A stretch of 64,000 nucleotides of DNA, taken from contig NC_081340.1 of assembly GCF_022539665.2 (NCBI RefSeq), positions 3,968,001 through 4,032,000 on the forward strand. Direction: 5' to 3'. The stretch is from Daphnia carinata. Its lineage: Eukaryota > Arthropoda > Branchiopoda > Diplostraca > Daphniidae. Below are positions 26,364 to 37,750 of this stretch, piece by piece. The first letter of the stretch is position 1; each line of letters begins with the position of its first letter. The position numbers and the translations under genes are program-made. The notes beneath the pieces were generated by a model. That model did no database searches. It was not told where the DNA came from and saw only the letters and a program-made list of their open reading frames with translations.

Positions 26364-26428
26364 AAGCCCGACAAAACAAGCCCAACAAAACAAGCCCGAC
26401 AAAACAAGCCCAAAAAAACAAGCCCGAC
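26364..26428 (+). repeat. 14-bp tandem repeat (AAGCCCGACAAAAC)
   Basis: Four and a half to five adjacent copies of a 14-bp unit, alternating AAGCCCGAC and AAGCCCAAC/AAGCCCAAA variants. The same AAGCCCGAC core recurs singly at about 27070, 27706 and 28164-28185 within the wider repeat family. Confidence 0.85.
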
Positions 26429-27547
26429 TTTTACGATTTTTTTTTTACCCGGTAGTGCTATAAACGTACATGATTTAGATAGAAAATTTAACGAGGATGT
26501 TAGACAAGCTTGTTTTGACTTGAGATTCATAGTCTATGAACTATTCAAATTAAACGCTGTTGAGCTGAGAAGAGCAGTCGTTTAATTCAATTGTTATCTT
26601 TAAATCATCTTAAATTAGCAAAACATGCATGATTTTGGTTCAAAATTGAACGAGGATGACGAAACACATATTTATTTTCTCGTGGCATGAGTAGTTTTTG
26701 AATAATAAAAATTGAAAGTTGTTGCACAGAAAAATACATTTTAATTCGATTTACTCAATAACCGCTCAACGGATGAAAAAACTAATAATTTATTCGGAAT
26801 CAGCATAAAATTTTTGTTATAGTAGGTTGGGTTTAATGGAATTCTAAGAGATGAAAAAATTAGCAGTTTGTGGCAAAAAAATTCGGGGAATCCCTCGGGG
26901 ACTCCCCGTCCCAAATTTACAACATTTTTTATTTTTCTTAAAATTGCTTATTTATAGCAAACTATGCATGAATTAGGTTCAAAATTCAACGAGGATGACG
27001 AAAATGAATTTTATTTTGATGTGGCTTTAACAGTTTTTGAGTTATTTATATTATACGTGATCGACAAAATAAGCCCGACTTTTTCGCCCCATAAAATTTT
27101 TTTCGAAATTCAGCTATAAAAATATATGATTTTGATTTGAAATTGAACGAGAATCACAAATATGTCGCTTATATTTTTATACGACTTATAGTTTTTGAAT
27201 AAATCGTAAAAAACAACAAACCAAAATATGTGTGCTAACAGCATTAGGTTCCGTTTATTGAAAAAACAGTTGGTTTGACGAGAAAACAAACCACTGTATC
27301 AAAATCAGCGTTTAATTTGGGTTTTACAGTGTGATTTTTATCGGATTTCTAAGAGTTTTCTTTTTTTGCCGATTTTGACAAAAGTGGGAAGGCTATAGCC
27401 TTCTTACTTTTTCATTTTTGGCCAAAATTTAGATTTCGTCCAAGATACATGATTTTAATTGGAAATTGAACGAAAATCACAAAAATTAAGTTTATTTTTA
27501 TGTGGGGCATATAGTTGTTTTGTAAATTGATAAAAACGGATGAGAAA

Positions 27548-27563
27548 TGCTGGCGCGCCAGCA
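27548..27563. repeat. perfect 16-bp palindrome TGCTGGCGCGCCAGCA
   Basis: A fully self-complementary GC-rich 16-mer in otherwise AT-rich sequence of the repeat family. A related GC-rich patch occurs at about 27880-27935 (GCGCTGGCGGTGGCGCGT and neighbours) in the corresponding part of another repeat copy. Confidence 0.8.
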
Positions 27564-27700
27564 GCACGTTAATTCCATTTATTACCCAAACGGCTGGTTT
27601 GATGAAAAAACAAATATTTTCCCTGAAATCAACATTCTATTTGACGTTAATTCAGATCAAATTTAATGTCAAAATTACAAAGCTCAATTTCAGCATACTC

Positions 27701-27736
27701 AAAATTAAGCCCGACTTTTTTGTCGGGCTTAATTTT
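27701..27736. repeat. perfect inverted repeat, 15-bp arms, T6 loop
   Basis: AAAATTAAGCCCGAC (27701-27715), TTTTTT, GTCGGGCTTAATTTT (27722-27736). The arms match perfectly and contain the AAGCCCGAC core that is tandemly repeated at 26364-26428. The transcript of either strand would fold into a stable hairpin. Confidence 0.9.
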
Positions 27737-28330
27737 GATTTTGATTTTTTTTTAAACATCTAGATATAGCTATAAAAAATATATGAATTTGATTCGAAAT
27801 TAAATGAGAATCACAAATATGTTGTTTATTTTTTCATTGGGCCAACCGTTTTTGAAATAAATTGAATATTTGTGCTGCATCGCGCTGGCGGTGGCGCGTA
27901 CAGGCGCGCTAGCGCTGGTCGTACTGCCGCTCTAGCATTGCGTTTAATATTCGGTATAATTCACAAACGATTGATTTGACGCAAAAATAAACCACGTTAT
28001 CGAAATCAGCGTTTAATTTTGCTTGTTCTGTTATGATTTTTATCGGATTCTAAGAGTTTTTATTTTTTGCCGATATTGACAAAAGTGGGAAGACTATTTT
28101 AGGTTAATTAAGTCCAATTTAATGTCAAAATTACAAGATTGAATTTCTGCTGTACTGAAAATGAAGCCCGACAAAAAAAGCCCGACTTTTTTTGCCCATA
28201 TAATTTTTTAGAAATATAGCTATAAAAATATATGATTTTGATTCGTATTTAAACGAGAATGACAAATATGTCGCTTTTTTTTATACGGCTTATAGTTTTT
28301 GTATAAATCGTAAAAAACAACAAACCCAAA

Positions 28331-31300
28331 TATGTGTGCTACCAGCAGTAGTTTCCGTTGTTATTTTAATTAAAAGTTGTTGAGCTAAAAAAAACGCTTC
28401 TTATTTAAATCTTTTCTTTCCTTTACGCTAAGGCGTCTTAAATTGGTGCACCATGCAATGCTTTCTTTTTCTTTTCTCTTTAGCTCGAAAGGTTTTACCG
28501 TGATTAGCCCGTCCTGGTTTGCTGATAGTCAAGTTTTTCCATATATATACGCACTAAGTTTTCGTGGGTACGTTTCAGCGCGGTATAAGCTGTTGCTGGG
28601 GTGCCTGTTCGGTAAAGTGAGCTAGTCAAGCAGAGCCAGCGGGCTATGTAAAAAATATAAGGCCATGTTGGCCTTTTACTTTTTCCGCTCCATAGTTCGA
28701 ACTGTTGCGTGTGGGCGCTGCATTACAAATGGGCAAACTGTTGAGGATTTTGGTGCTTTAACATCGTTTTCTACTCGCTTCTCCCGTTGAGAGTGATAAG
28801 TTTTTTTTATATAATAAAGTTATCATCCTGTATCCTTTTTTTTATTGCGATGACATTAACTTATTCATGGAAAAAAAAGAAAAACGTAGAATTTCAGCTG
28901 TCTCCCCAAATGTCGTCTGAGATAATAATAAAAAAAAGCTTTCAACGAACTGCAAGATTAACCGATACGTGTGCGCACGATGAAAACGTGCACGCTGTTT
29001 CGTGAGAAATGCGATATGAGGTAGTGATAAGTAGCTTTGTGCTGTCTTCTTTCACTTGGAACTCTTTGACAAGCAAGCGTGTAGGACACGGTTTGCATAT
29101 CTACGGCGATACCAGGCTGAGGACTTAATTATGTAACATCTCATTCTGTAATCAGATCAGCCAGAAAAAAACTGGAGAAATAATATCACCGACAGCGTTT
29201 AATTGGATAGAAGAGCCATGAAAGTACCTTGCAAAAACGAAGGTGACGTAGATGCATAACGAAGTGTCTGCGATACATCGTCAACGATACATAATAGCAG
29301 GACTAATGATGATAATGAAAGGACATCGATCGACTCAACATATGTTACCCACAAACCCTGTGTATCGGAAAGGCTGCATCGCATGTTTTACCATACACCC
29401 ACTACTGCTTTGGTTTATTCTTCCGCTATTCCGTGAAAGTTGGCTGCTTCGTAGCTCATTGTAAACAGCCTGTGTCGCCCCGCAAATGCACTCTGCTCCT
29501 CACATCTTCATTACCAGTATGGATGAATAGCAGAGAGGTTATTTTTCTCTCGCTAGTCTAGGGTAAGAAAGCGGGAAAGGCGAAGCTACTCTAAAAACCC
29601 GACTTGTTCGTAAACACCATCGCTATGGCGATGATTAATCAAAACAAGTTAAGGTCTCGTAGGCTAGCATTTATCGCACACTTCAGGGGCTTATAGAGTC
29701 TTATCGATTAATAACTATAGTTAGAAAATAAAGCTAGTAAGTTTGGTGGTTCGATTTGAAATACACTTTTTTTTTATAATATACCTAATTACTTTCAACT
29801 TCTAATAACTTCTTATGTGTCTATCGTAGTTATACACTTATTCTACTTACTCCATCTAGCTACTCGAATTTTTAAATTTCTTCCAAAGCCTCACGAAACT
29901 ACATTTTTCCAGGGAAGTAAGGGTTCTTCAACTTTCATGATTCACCGTTTCAGAGTTAACTTGTGAGAGCTGCAGCGATAGGAAGGTACAAAAAGGAAGG
30001 CGGCAACTTGTACTGCCAGATGTTTTGCTTAGGAGAGTCATTATGAAGAACCTAACATCCCGGGGAAGGCAGTAATTTAGCAATGCTTTTGTTTAGAAGT
30101 AATCTTTCTGGTATTGCAAGGATGTGCACTATTCACGAATGATTTTATAATACATTCAAGCGTTCCCTTGTAAACGACCAACGCACGAATGCCTTCCATA
30201 ACTGTTTTCTCCCCTTGATCAATCTGCCTTCAGAATCACAAATTTTCATTCGAGTTAAGTAAGCGTTGGAATTTTATTATATGCAAGAATCGATTTCCTA
30301 AGGGCAAGCATTACGTAAACTACGCAAATAAAGATGTAGATCTATATTCAAATGATGGAGCATTCTCACCTTGAACTGCACTAGCCGAATTACAGATGTA
30401 GCCTATCTTTTTGTTGCATGAACACTGCACGGATCGAAACTCCCGACTGGCTTCCCCACTATCGTTTCGTGTCAGTGGTTATGATAGAAATATCGATCAC
30501 TCAACGGATGTTCCAACGACGATTGTTTGACTTTTACGGAGCAGACCATTCAGGTCACACATGTATCTAACCACATGTCGTCGTGCATTACATAACACGA
30601 AAAATACACACAATATTTGTAAGTATGACGAATTCTTTGCCATTCTTCAAAATATTCAATGCAGCCAACTTTATCAATACTTGCCAACGTCTAGACTCCC
30701 CCTTTCCAGATAGACATTTTCCTGGTTGAATAATTGGTGTAAAGTAAATAGTAAATATCGATGACAGAATATTGACCGACTGACATGTACCAAAGTGTAC
30801 TGTTCTACACATTGAGAGGATAGACAGAACCAATCTTTATCAGTCTAGCACATGAGTTATACACGCGGCAGGGTGAGACCATGATCTTTGCGTTACGACA
30901 CGACTGGCCTACCCCGACGATAACAAAAACAAAAGAAAAAAAAATGACACTGAAAAATAAACAAGTAAAACAAAAATGGAAAAGAAAAATGGAGAACTAG
31001 ATGGCGTATTACTGAGCAGAATAACACGAAATAGAATAGGAAAAAAAGTTGGGGGAGGGGGCAGAATATACGATTACATGGCCAAAGCTAAGAATGGAAT
31101 GTACACATCGTGTCGATTTGCTGTTATACATCTCTGACACCTGCCGAATGATGCTGAATGCGGCCAAGACTATAATTCGTCAAAATTTTTCTTTCGCTTT
31201 CGCTGTTGGTTTTTGCCCTTCGTCGCTATGGGAGACGTCCGTGTTGAGTAAGCATCTTCAGGTGGAAGATGAGAAAACGGTCGAAAAAAAGAGAGGTACA

Positions 31301-32325
31301 CGAGTACATGATGAAAGTGATAAGGAATACATCCAGGAAAGTGATACAAAAATGAGAGAGACTGAGGCGTTCGGGAAGAGAGAACACGGACTCGAGGCAA
31401 ATTAACAATCGTGTTCGCGCGAGGACACACACGGGGAAGAAAAGAGAACTAACAAACATACTGGTACATCTCATTAGAGCTACATCCTTTTTTAAAAATT
31501 GACTTGTGGAAAAGGTAACTCTCGTGTAGCCACTGGGCATCATACTGAACAATTAAATTACAAAAAAAAAAAAAAAGAAATGTAAAGTGTAGAGATGGGA
31601 GGGCAGGAGCAATTGAAGAAAAAAGACAAGGCTACGGTGGATAAACAATCCAAGAGCAAAAACTACGGCAACGAAATAACACTTCGTCTTTCATCGGACA
31701 GATCTATAGAGATGGAAAATGGGGCCATTATTGTACTATTTAAGAGATAAAGAGAACCAAACGTGTTTCGAAGGGACCGATGGGGAACTATGGCACTCTC
31801 CTGTTGCCACAGCTACACAGCACTTTAGCACAACGACTACTACCTTTCTTTCTCTCATCGGCGATGCACCAATGCGTGCTTTTTTTTTCCGCGAAGGACG
31901 ATTAGATATGTAACTTGTAAGGATACCAAAGTGTAAATAAAAATGTACACAGCAGTCTTGCCTACACAAGTTGCGGATAAGCATCTTTTTCTTTTTCTTT
32001 CTTGGAATTATGACGAATTCGGGGTGAAGGAAAGGGAATTGATTCAACACATTGGATTTTTTGCTTATCATTCACTCCCGCACACGGTTCAATGACAAAA
32101 TGTTTGCGGTCAAAGTATTGCTGGATTTTTTTGCGTAAACTTTGTTGCATCGGAGGCCAAAAAAATGCTCATTTGAAACGACCTTTAAAACAAGGAAAAC
32201 TCCGTAGACAGAAGCGCGAAAAATTATTGAGAGGTCATGTAGGATATATATATATATAAAGAGAATTTGGATGTGGTGGAATTCAAAAGAAGGAAGAAAA
32301 AATGGTGGCCAACATTTCAACGTAT
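28331..32325. other. no recognisable gene; right end probably Eps15 3' UTR
   Basis: No exon could be supported between the repeat family and the Eps15 stop. The A-rich stretch at about 30.9-32.3 kb directly downstream of the Eps15 stop (minus strand) may contain its 3' UTR. It contains an A run at about 31562-31575 and an (AT)n run at about 32246-32258. The open frames here are low-complexity or antisense to A-rich sequence. Confidence 0.45.
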
Positions 32326-35300
32326 TCATATCAATCTGTCAGACGAAGGTGGTGACCGGTTGTTCATTTCAGACTTGCTGAGAGCGATCGCCATTTCCAG
32401 GTCGGCGATTTCCTGCATTTCCGCTTTTCTCCGCCTTTCCTGCTCGGATCGAACACTTTCAGCAGCCACCCAAGCAATTTGGGCATCTTCGTTCAACTTG
32501 GGTAACGCCTCAGATGGAGACACTTTGCTTTTCATGGGCGACGACGAGGAAGACGATCGGCTCTTTAACGAACTCGAACCGATCGACATCGGACTTTTAG
32601 CAGGGCCACTAGGGATAGGCGAGGAAAACTTGAAATCGTTGCCCCAATTAGAAGGTGACTTGTTGTTGTTATCGGCAGCTGTGGCGGCAGCGAACGGATC
32701 AGGCCGATCATTCCACGCTGAAGAGCCAAACGGGCTGTCGAATTCTAATGTCGTTTTACACGGAGAGGCGGAAGATGCAAACGGATCGTTCTCAGTGGAG
32801 AACGGATCAAAATTGTCCGAGTCCTTTTTGATCTTTATTGCGCTATTGTTGATCGTAGGAACAGCAAAAGGATCGTCTGTGTGTGATGCAAACGGATCGC
32901 CAAAGCCGACATCTTTGAAAGGGTCTTCTGTGAACTCCAACTCGGCATACCGGTGCTGCTGTGACTCGCTGGTGGGTTTTGTGCTGCTACTGTTGGTGCT
33001 TCCCCATGCATCAAAGCCCTCGCCGGTTGAAGAGACCGTAAACTAAGTGAAATGAAAACAAACCAAGGCGGGGAGAAAGAAAGCAGGGAAAACCGAAAAG
33101 AAACTTAAAATAAATTATACAGAAAAAGTCTAAATACAAAAAAATACAAAATAATATCAGGTAAATACATACGGAACTTTTAAAAAAAAATTTTTAACAT
33201 TAATTCTAAATTTCCCCACACGTCTGATTTCAGAAGTTGAAAATGCCTAGGAGTCTCATGGCTGCGTGAAATAAGGAAAAAAAAAGAAAAAAAAAGAAGG
33301 AAGAAGGCAAAAAAGTTAGGATGACTTTACGGATCCGATGGACTGGAATCGTTCTGAAATCAAATTCCAAATCATAGTCCTTTAAACGTGAATCGAACAT
33401 TAAACATGAAAACAACCCAAAAAGAACCGAATCAAACCTAAAAGACGTCAAAACCGAATGAGAAATTAAATCGTGATCCAGTTGGTCTACATGATAACAC
33501 TGTATCAGAAGAGAGAAGACGCATCTCACGTAAAAAAAAAAAAGACGAAAAAGAATCTCAATTTGAAGAATGTTAGCAAGTCACGGTTCAGTCAAAAGGA
33601 AAAAAACGAAATTTCGTAACATAACAATAATCATGCCTTCATCACAAGTAGGACAAAACAGGAAAACACGTGAAACAGCAATAAATCAGATTAATCTGAC
33701 ACGTACCTTGGATTCAAAGCTCGCAAAATCAGCGAAACCCGACCCACCAAAAGGATCTTTGGCGGCGCTAGCCGAGCTAAATGGATCATTCATTGGAGCG
33801 AAAGGATCCGGTGATTTCGTGGCTCCAATCGGCGGTGCCGGGCGTTGGGGACCTTTCACGCCACTAGCCACAGCTTTGGGTGGAGCTGGACGAGGAGGTG
33901 GTTGTTTAGACTTTTTGGGAGGCAACGCCGGAGTCGGACTTTCCACCCGACCGGCGGGCAGGGGAGAGTTAGGCGCGTTAAACGGGTCACTTCCGAATGG
34001 ATCGGCACCCGCGTTTGGCTATAACGAATAGGAATCTATTAGTATGGAGATCGCGATTTTACTCTAATAACTCCTTACCGATTTGCTACGACCGAAGGCG
34101 TCGAACGGTTCGCTTTTTGCTTGGCCGAACGCGGATGCGAATGGGTCATTCTAGGACACGCCAAACGAACCAAACAAATTATTCCATAAAAGTTTTAATT
34201 GCTATTCGAAACACATACCGTTGGTTTTGCCGGTGCCCCAAAGGCTGATGCGAATGGATCTTTAGCGCCAAAAGGATCGGCAGAAGAAGTCTGAGATGTC
34301 TTCTTGAAAAAATCAGACTCCTTGAAAGGATCCCCATTGGACGAATCCGAAAACCCACGGCTTTGACCGTTCAGACTAGAAAATGGATCACTGCCAAATG
34401 CTCCATCCTAAAATTTTCGAACAGTGAAATTGTATCATAAAGCATAAAGATAGAAGAGTTTTCCCATACGTTAAAATGCGACGCTCCTCCGTTCACTTTG
34501 TTGCGGTCAGAGTTTGGCGAAGATAGCATATCAGAATCGGAAGCGACAGAGGAAATGGGGCGGAGGACATTATCTCCCAACTGAGAAGGATCTCCAGTTT
34601 CTAAGGCTTCATCATAGGCCGCTAAGGCCTCATCTACTTGACGCTGATGTTCTTGCAACACCACCATGCGCGCTGGAAAGAGTAATGAAAATGAAACGAC
34701 TTTCGATTGCACGACTAAAGGAATCAGTGCTAAAATTTACATTGAATTTGACTAATCTGCAAATGACTATCTTCCAGCGTAGTTTGGAGCTTCTCAAGTT
34801 GGAGTGTGGCCGCTTGCATCCGCTGTTCCATTTGAAGTTCTTCAGAACGTAAGTTGTTAAGCTCCTGCTTTTTGGCTGCAACCTCTGCCTCCTGCGTTCG
34901 GAGCGTATTTTCTTGCTCTTCGGCTTGAGTTCGGAATGTACGAACCTAAACAGAAATTAAATGGTTATTTTTATAATGTATGAGGTTGCATGAATAGGTA
35001 ATGGACCAAAGAAAGAAATAAGTAGGAGGCGAATATAGTTAAACATAGGATGGTACCATTCAAAAGTATTGACTCTAACCTGTTTTTCATGCTCTTCAAT
35101 TTGTCGTTCTACTCCTTTTAAATCTTGTTCCAAAGCCGAACGCTACCGATGACATGCGAAAATAAAAATATGAACAAAAAATTTAACAAAACATAAAAAC
35201 GAAAAGGCAAAAGAAGCTAAAGTGGAAGGCAAACAAAACATGATAGCCACTTTCGACTTCTCATATGGCATGCTGCTAAGGTGGCTTAGATTCTTCTAAA

Positions 35301-37364
35301 AACCAAAAGTCAAATGAATAGGATAATAAGGAGACCTGTGCATCAAGGTCGTCCAGTCTTTTTTGTGCTTCCTTCTTTTGAACTTCTAGTTGCTTTAAAG
35401 TAGCCGATAAAGTGTCAAGCTCGCTCTGAAGGTTCCGAACTTCGCCGTTCCTGATTCGGATGTCGGCCTCTTTTTGTGCCACATCTGTTTCCAGTTGACG
35501 CTTCTCTCGAATAAGACTTTCAATTTCTTTGGCGATTTGCTCGAGTTCAGCCGAATGAGTCGATTCTTCCACGTTCGTGTCTTGAGCGCGGAGAGAGGGA
35601 GGCATCATCTCAGGAGTTAGCACGGTTGGCAACTCTCTTCCTTGGACTTTCTGCTGCACCAGCCACATGGCAAGAGCAAACTGTTCATTGTTCAATTTGC
35701 CGGTCTGTCCAACATCACACAGCCCCCTGTTTTTTTAAACGGCAAAACAAAACAATGAGCTGATGATACCTCACACTGAAAGAAATTATCGCGTTTACCA
35801 AATATGGGCTAAAACGGGTTGCGGTAGACGTGATTGCAAGAAAACATCTTTGATTTCCAATCCGGACACATAACCATCGCGATCCATATCCGCTTGTAAA
35901 AACAAAGCGCCGTATTTGGTTTTGTCTGCATCGCTTACAACCCACGCTACTGAAGGGCCATTAGATGCAATCTCCTAAGGAAAATTTAAAGTTACTTTGA
36001 AGAGGGTACGAAGGCGTTGACTTTATTCGCGAAAATACTTTTAGGTTTTCTGGAGATGAAACTGCTGGCGGAAGAACGATGACCGCTCCCGAAAGTGTTG
36101 ATCCACGGCGTGCAGTCGATTCTGGACTCGATGGGAGCATTTCAGGTGGTAAACTTACAGGCAAAGGGTAGTTGTCTAAAACTTTGTAAACTAAATGCAT
36201 CGCCTAATGATATAAAAACAACCAGGAATGGGTTCGGTTACCTATAGATATCTACGATATGAATAACCTGAATGTCCTCACTTACCACAGTGAATTCATT
36301 CCTGTCGAGCGCTCCGTCATGGTCCATATCGGACAGGTCCCAAATTTTCCCAAGACTTTCCATCGGCAAAGTAGAGTTGACCAACACCTCTTTCACCTAG
36401 AGACACGAGAACGACAGTTATACTCTGATTTACATGTTGAACCATTCTAATAAACAACCTTGAATCCAGGTAGCTTCCCATTCACAGGATTTAGAGAATC
36501 AAACAGTGCATCATATTTTGCTCTGTCTGTGGCAGTGACAACCCAATTAAAGGATTTGGGCTGGCTTCCAGTTGGTGAAGTCAAAGAAAAGGATCCCTGT
36601 AGGGGGGAAGCCACCATATTTTGTATGATAGCTGGAGGTTGTTCACCCTGGAATGTACAAAATGTATAATAAAATGGTGATACAGTCATGTAAACAAACA
36701 GAAAACATACCATTTCTGGTGGTGTAGTTTCTCTTGATATGTTGTTCATACTAACTTCTATTCCATTCTGTGCTAGGGCTACTAGCTTCAATGCAGTAAA
36801 AAACCCATTTTGGTCGAGATAGCCTCTACCTTGAGGATCAGACAGGTCCCAGATCTAATAGACCCATGTGATAAATTTAAAAAGAAAAATACTTATGGAA
36901 ATTATATAGTACAAAACACCTTTCCCAACACAGAAGTGTGTAATCCAGATTTCTTCAGAAAGTTAGCAGCATCTAGTGCACCAATACTTCCAAGGTTTTT
37001 GGGGTCCACCTATCAACATCCACAGTAATCTAAGTATTATAATATAGTTTTTCATAGATAGTTACACTTACATGTCGATACCAAGCCTCAAAGATTGCAT
37101 AGTTCTGCCCGGCGACCTGAAACATTAGCAAATGTTTATTAAAATATTTTATTTTTGAAAAATATATCTATGTGTCAAACAGCTGAGCACTGCAACACTT
37201 GTATTGCAGACAATTAAACACGGCGTGCGCCGGAAAAAGTATAATGCTACAACTCTCTATATCAGCTAACGGCTTCTAAAAATTGACACTCACGGGCTAT
37301 TAAGATATTTAATTAAACAAATAATAATAATTCTTACTAAAGTCGGAGACGGCAATACCGCCAT
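32326..37364 (-). CDS. Eps15: Eps15, EH-domain endocytic adaptor
   Basis: Clathrin-coat adaptor binding AP-2, NPF proteins and ubiquitinated cargo. Sixteen coding exons (minus): 37364-37338, 37116-37072, 37009-36920, 36854-36711, 36647-36459, 36396-36286, 36203-36039, 35974-35799, 35726-35336, 35142-35080, 34945-34741, 34672-34470, 34407-34219, 34150-34079, 34018-33707, 33042-32326; all in phase, 1032 residues. Three EH domains are visible: about 10-105 ([16 protein letters not shown]), about 145-235 ([16 protein letters not shown]) and about 280-375 ([11 protein letters not shown]...DMDRDG). A coiled coil follows (about 400-590), then a tail with many DPF motifs (AP-2 binding), a proline-rich patch, and a C-terminal ubiquitin-interacting motif ([12 protein letters not shown]). 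This order is diagnostic for Eps15/Eps15R. The start at 37364 is the first ATG before EH1. Confidence 0.95.
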
Positions 37365-37427
37365 CTTGAACCTTGTATAAAGCTAGTTCCTTATATTTCC
37401 GCTGGAGTGCTACACTGGTAAATTTAC

Positions 37428-37428
<1 letters not shown>

Positions 37429-37463
<35 letters not shown>
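37429..37463. repeat. 35-bp poly-C tract in the Eps15/DUF1397 divergent spacer
   Basis: An uninterrupted run of 35 C (plus strand), 65 bases upstream of the Eps15 start codon. On the Eps15 sense strand it is poly-G and would lie in the 5' UTR or core promoter. Shorter G runs occur elsewhere in the window (about 1460, 8198, 25571). The exact length may be affected by sequencing or assembly. Confidence 0.9.
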
Positions 37464-37750
37464 ATTAGAGTACAGAATAATCGATTGGAATGCTTTAACT
37501 TATTAACAGCACTGCCCATAGATGGCTCTTTACGATCGAAAAGTGAAAATAACAAAGACAAGAAAATAACAACGATGATTGGTAGTAAGGGGCGTCGTTG
37601 GCCCGAAGTGGGGAGATTGAGTAAGATTGTTCTTTAAAAGTTGTGCCAGCACGAAACTGAAGTATCTGTACCCACCCGTTCAGTTGGTGTTCAAACTTCA
37701 AACTCCGAACACACAGACACTGAACATACCGGCAATTGATTGGCCACAAA

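Larger units (their letters stand above)
26364..28330. repeat. diverged interspersed/tandem repeat family, about 2 kb
   Basis: A conserved module beginning CATGATTTTGATTNGAAATT and continuing with AACGAGAATCACAAATATGT appears at about 26469, 26628, 26967, 27123, 27447, 27781 and 28229. Spacing is irregular at 150-450 bp. Longer blocks are shared too: 27190-27400 resembles 27960-28100 (ATCAGCGTTTAAT, TTTTTATCGGATT, GACAAAAGTGGGAAG). 27123-27260 resembles 28229-28370 (ATAAATCGTAAAAAACAACA, ATGTGTGCTA). No coding capacity, target-site duplication or terminal repeats were found, so I cannot assign a transposon class. Confidence 0.75.

Noticed and set aside
26364-26428. CRISPR-like array
   Set aside because: The units are directly adjacent with no unique spacers, and the genome is eukaryotic.
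28655-28685. Terminator-like hairpin AAGGCCATGTTGGCCTT followed by T-rich sequence
   Set aside because: A short hairpin without any gene end nearby; bacterial-type termination does not apply here.
32267-33046. Plus-strand 259-codon open frame
   Set aside because: It is antisense to the last Eps15 exon, whose DPF motifs and ubiquitin-interacting motif are clear on the minus strand.
33570-34031. Plus-strand 153-codon open frame
   Set aside because: It is antisense to a proline/DPF-rich Eps15 exon (34018-33707).
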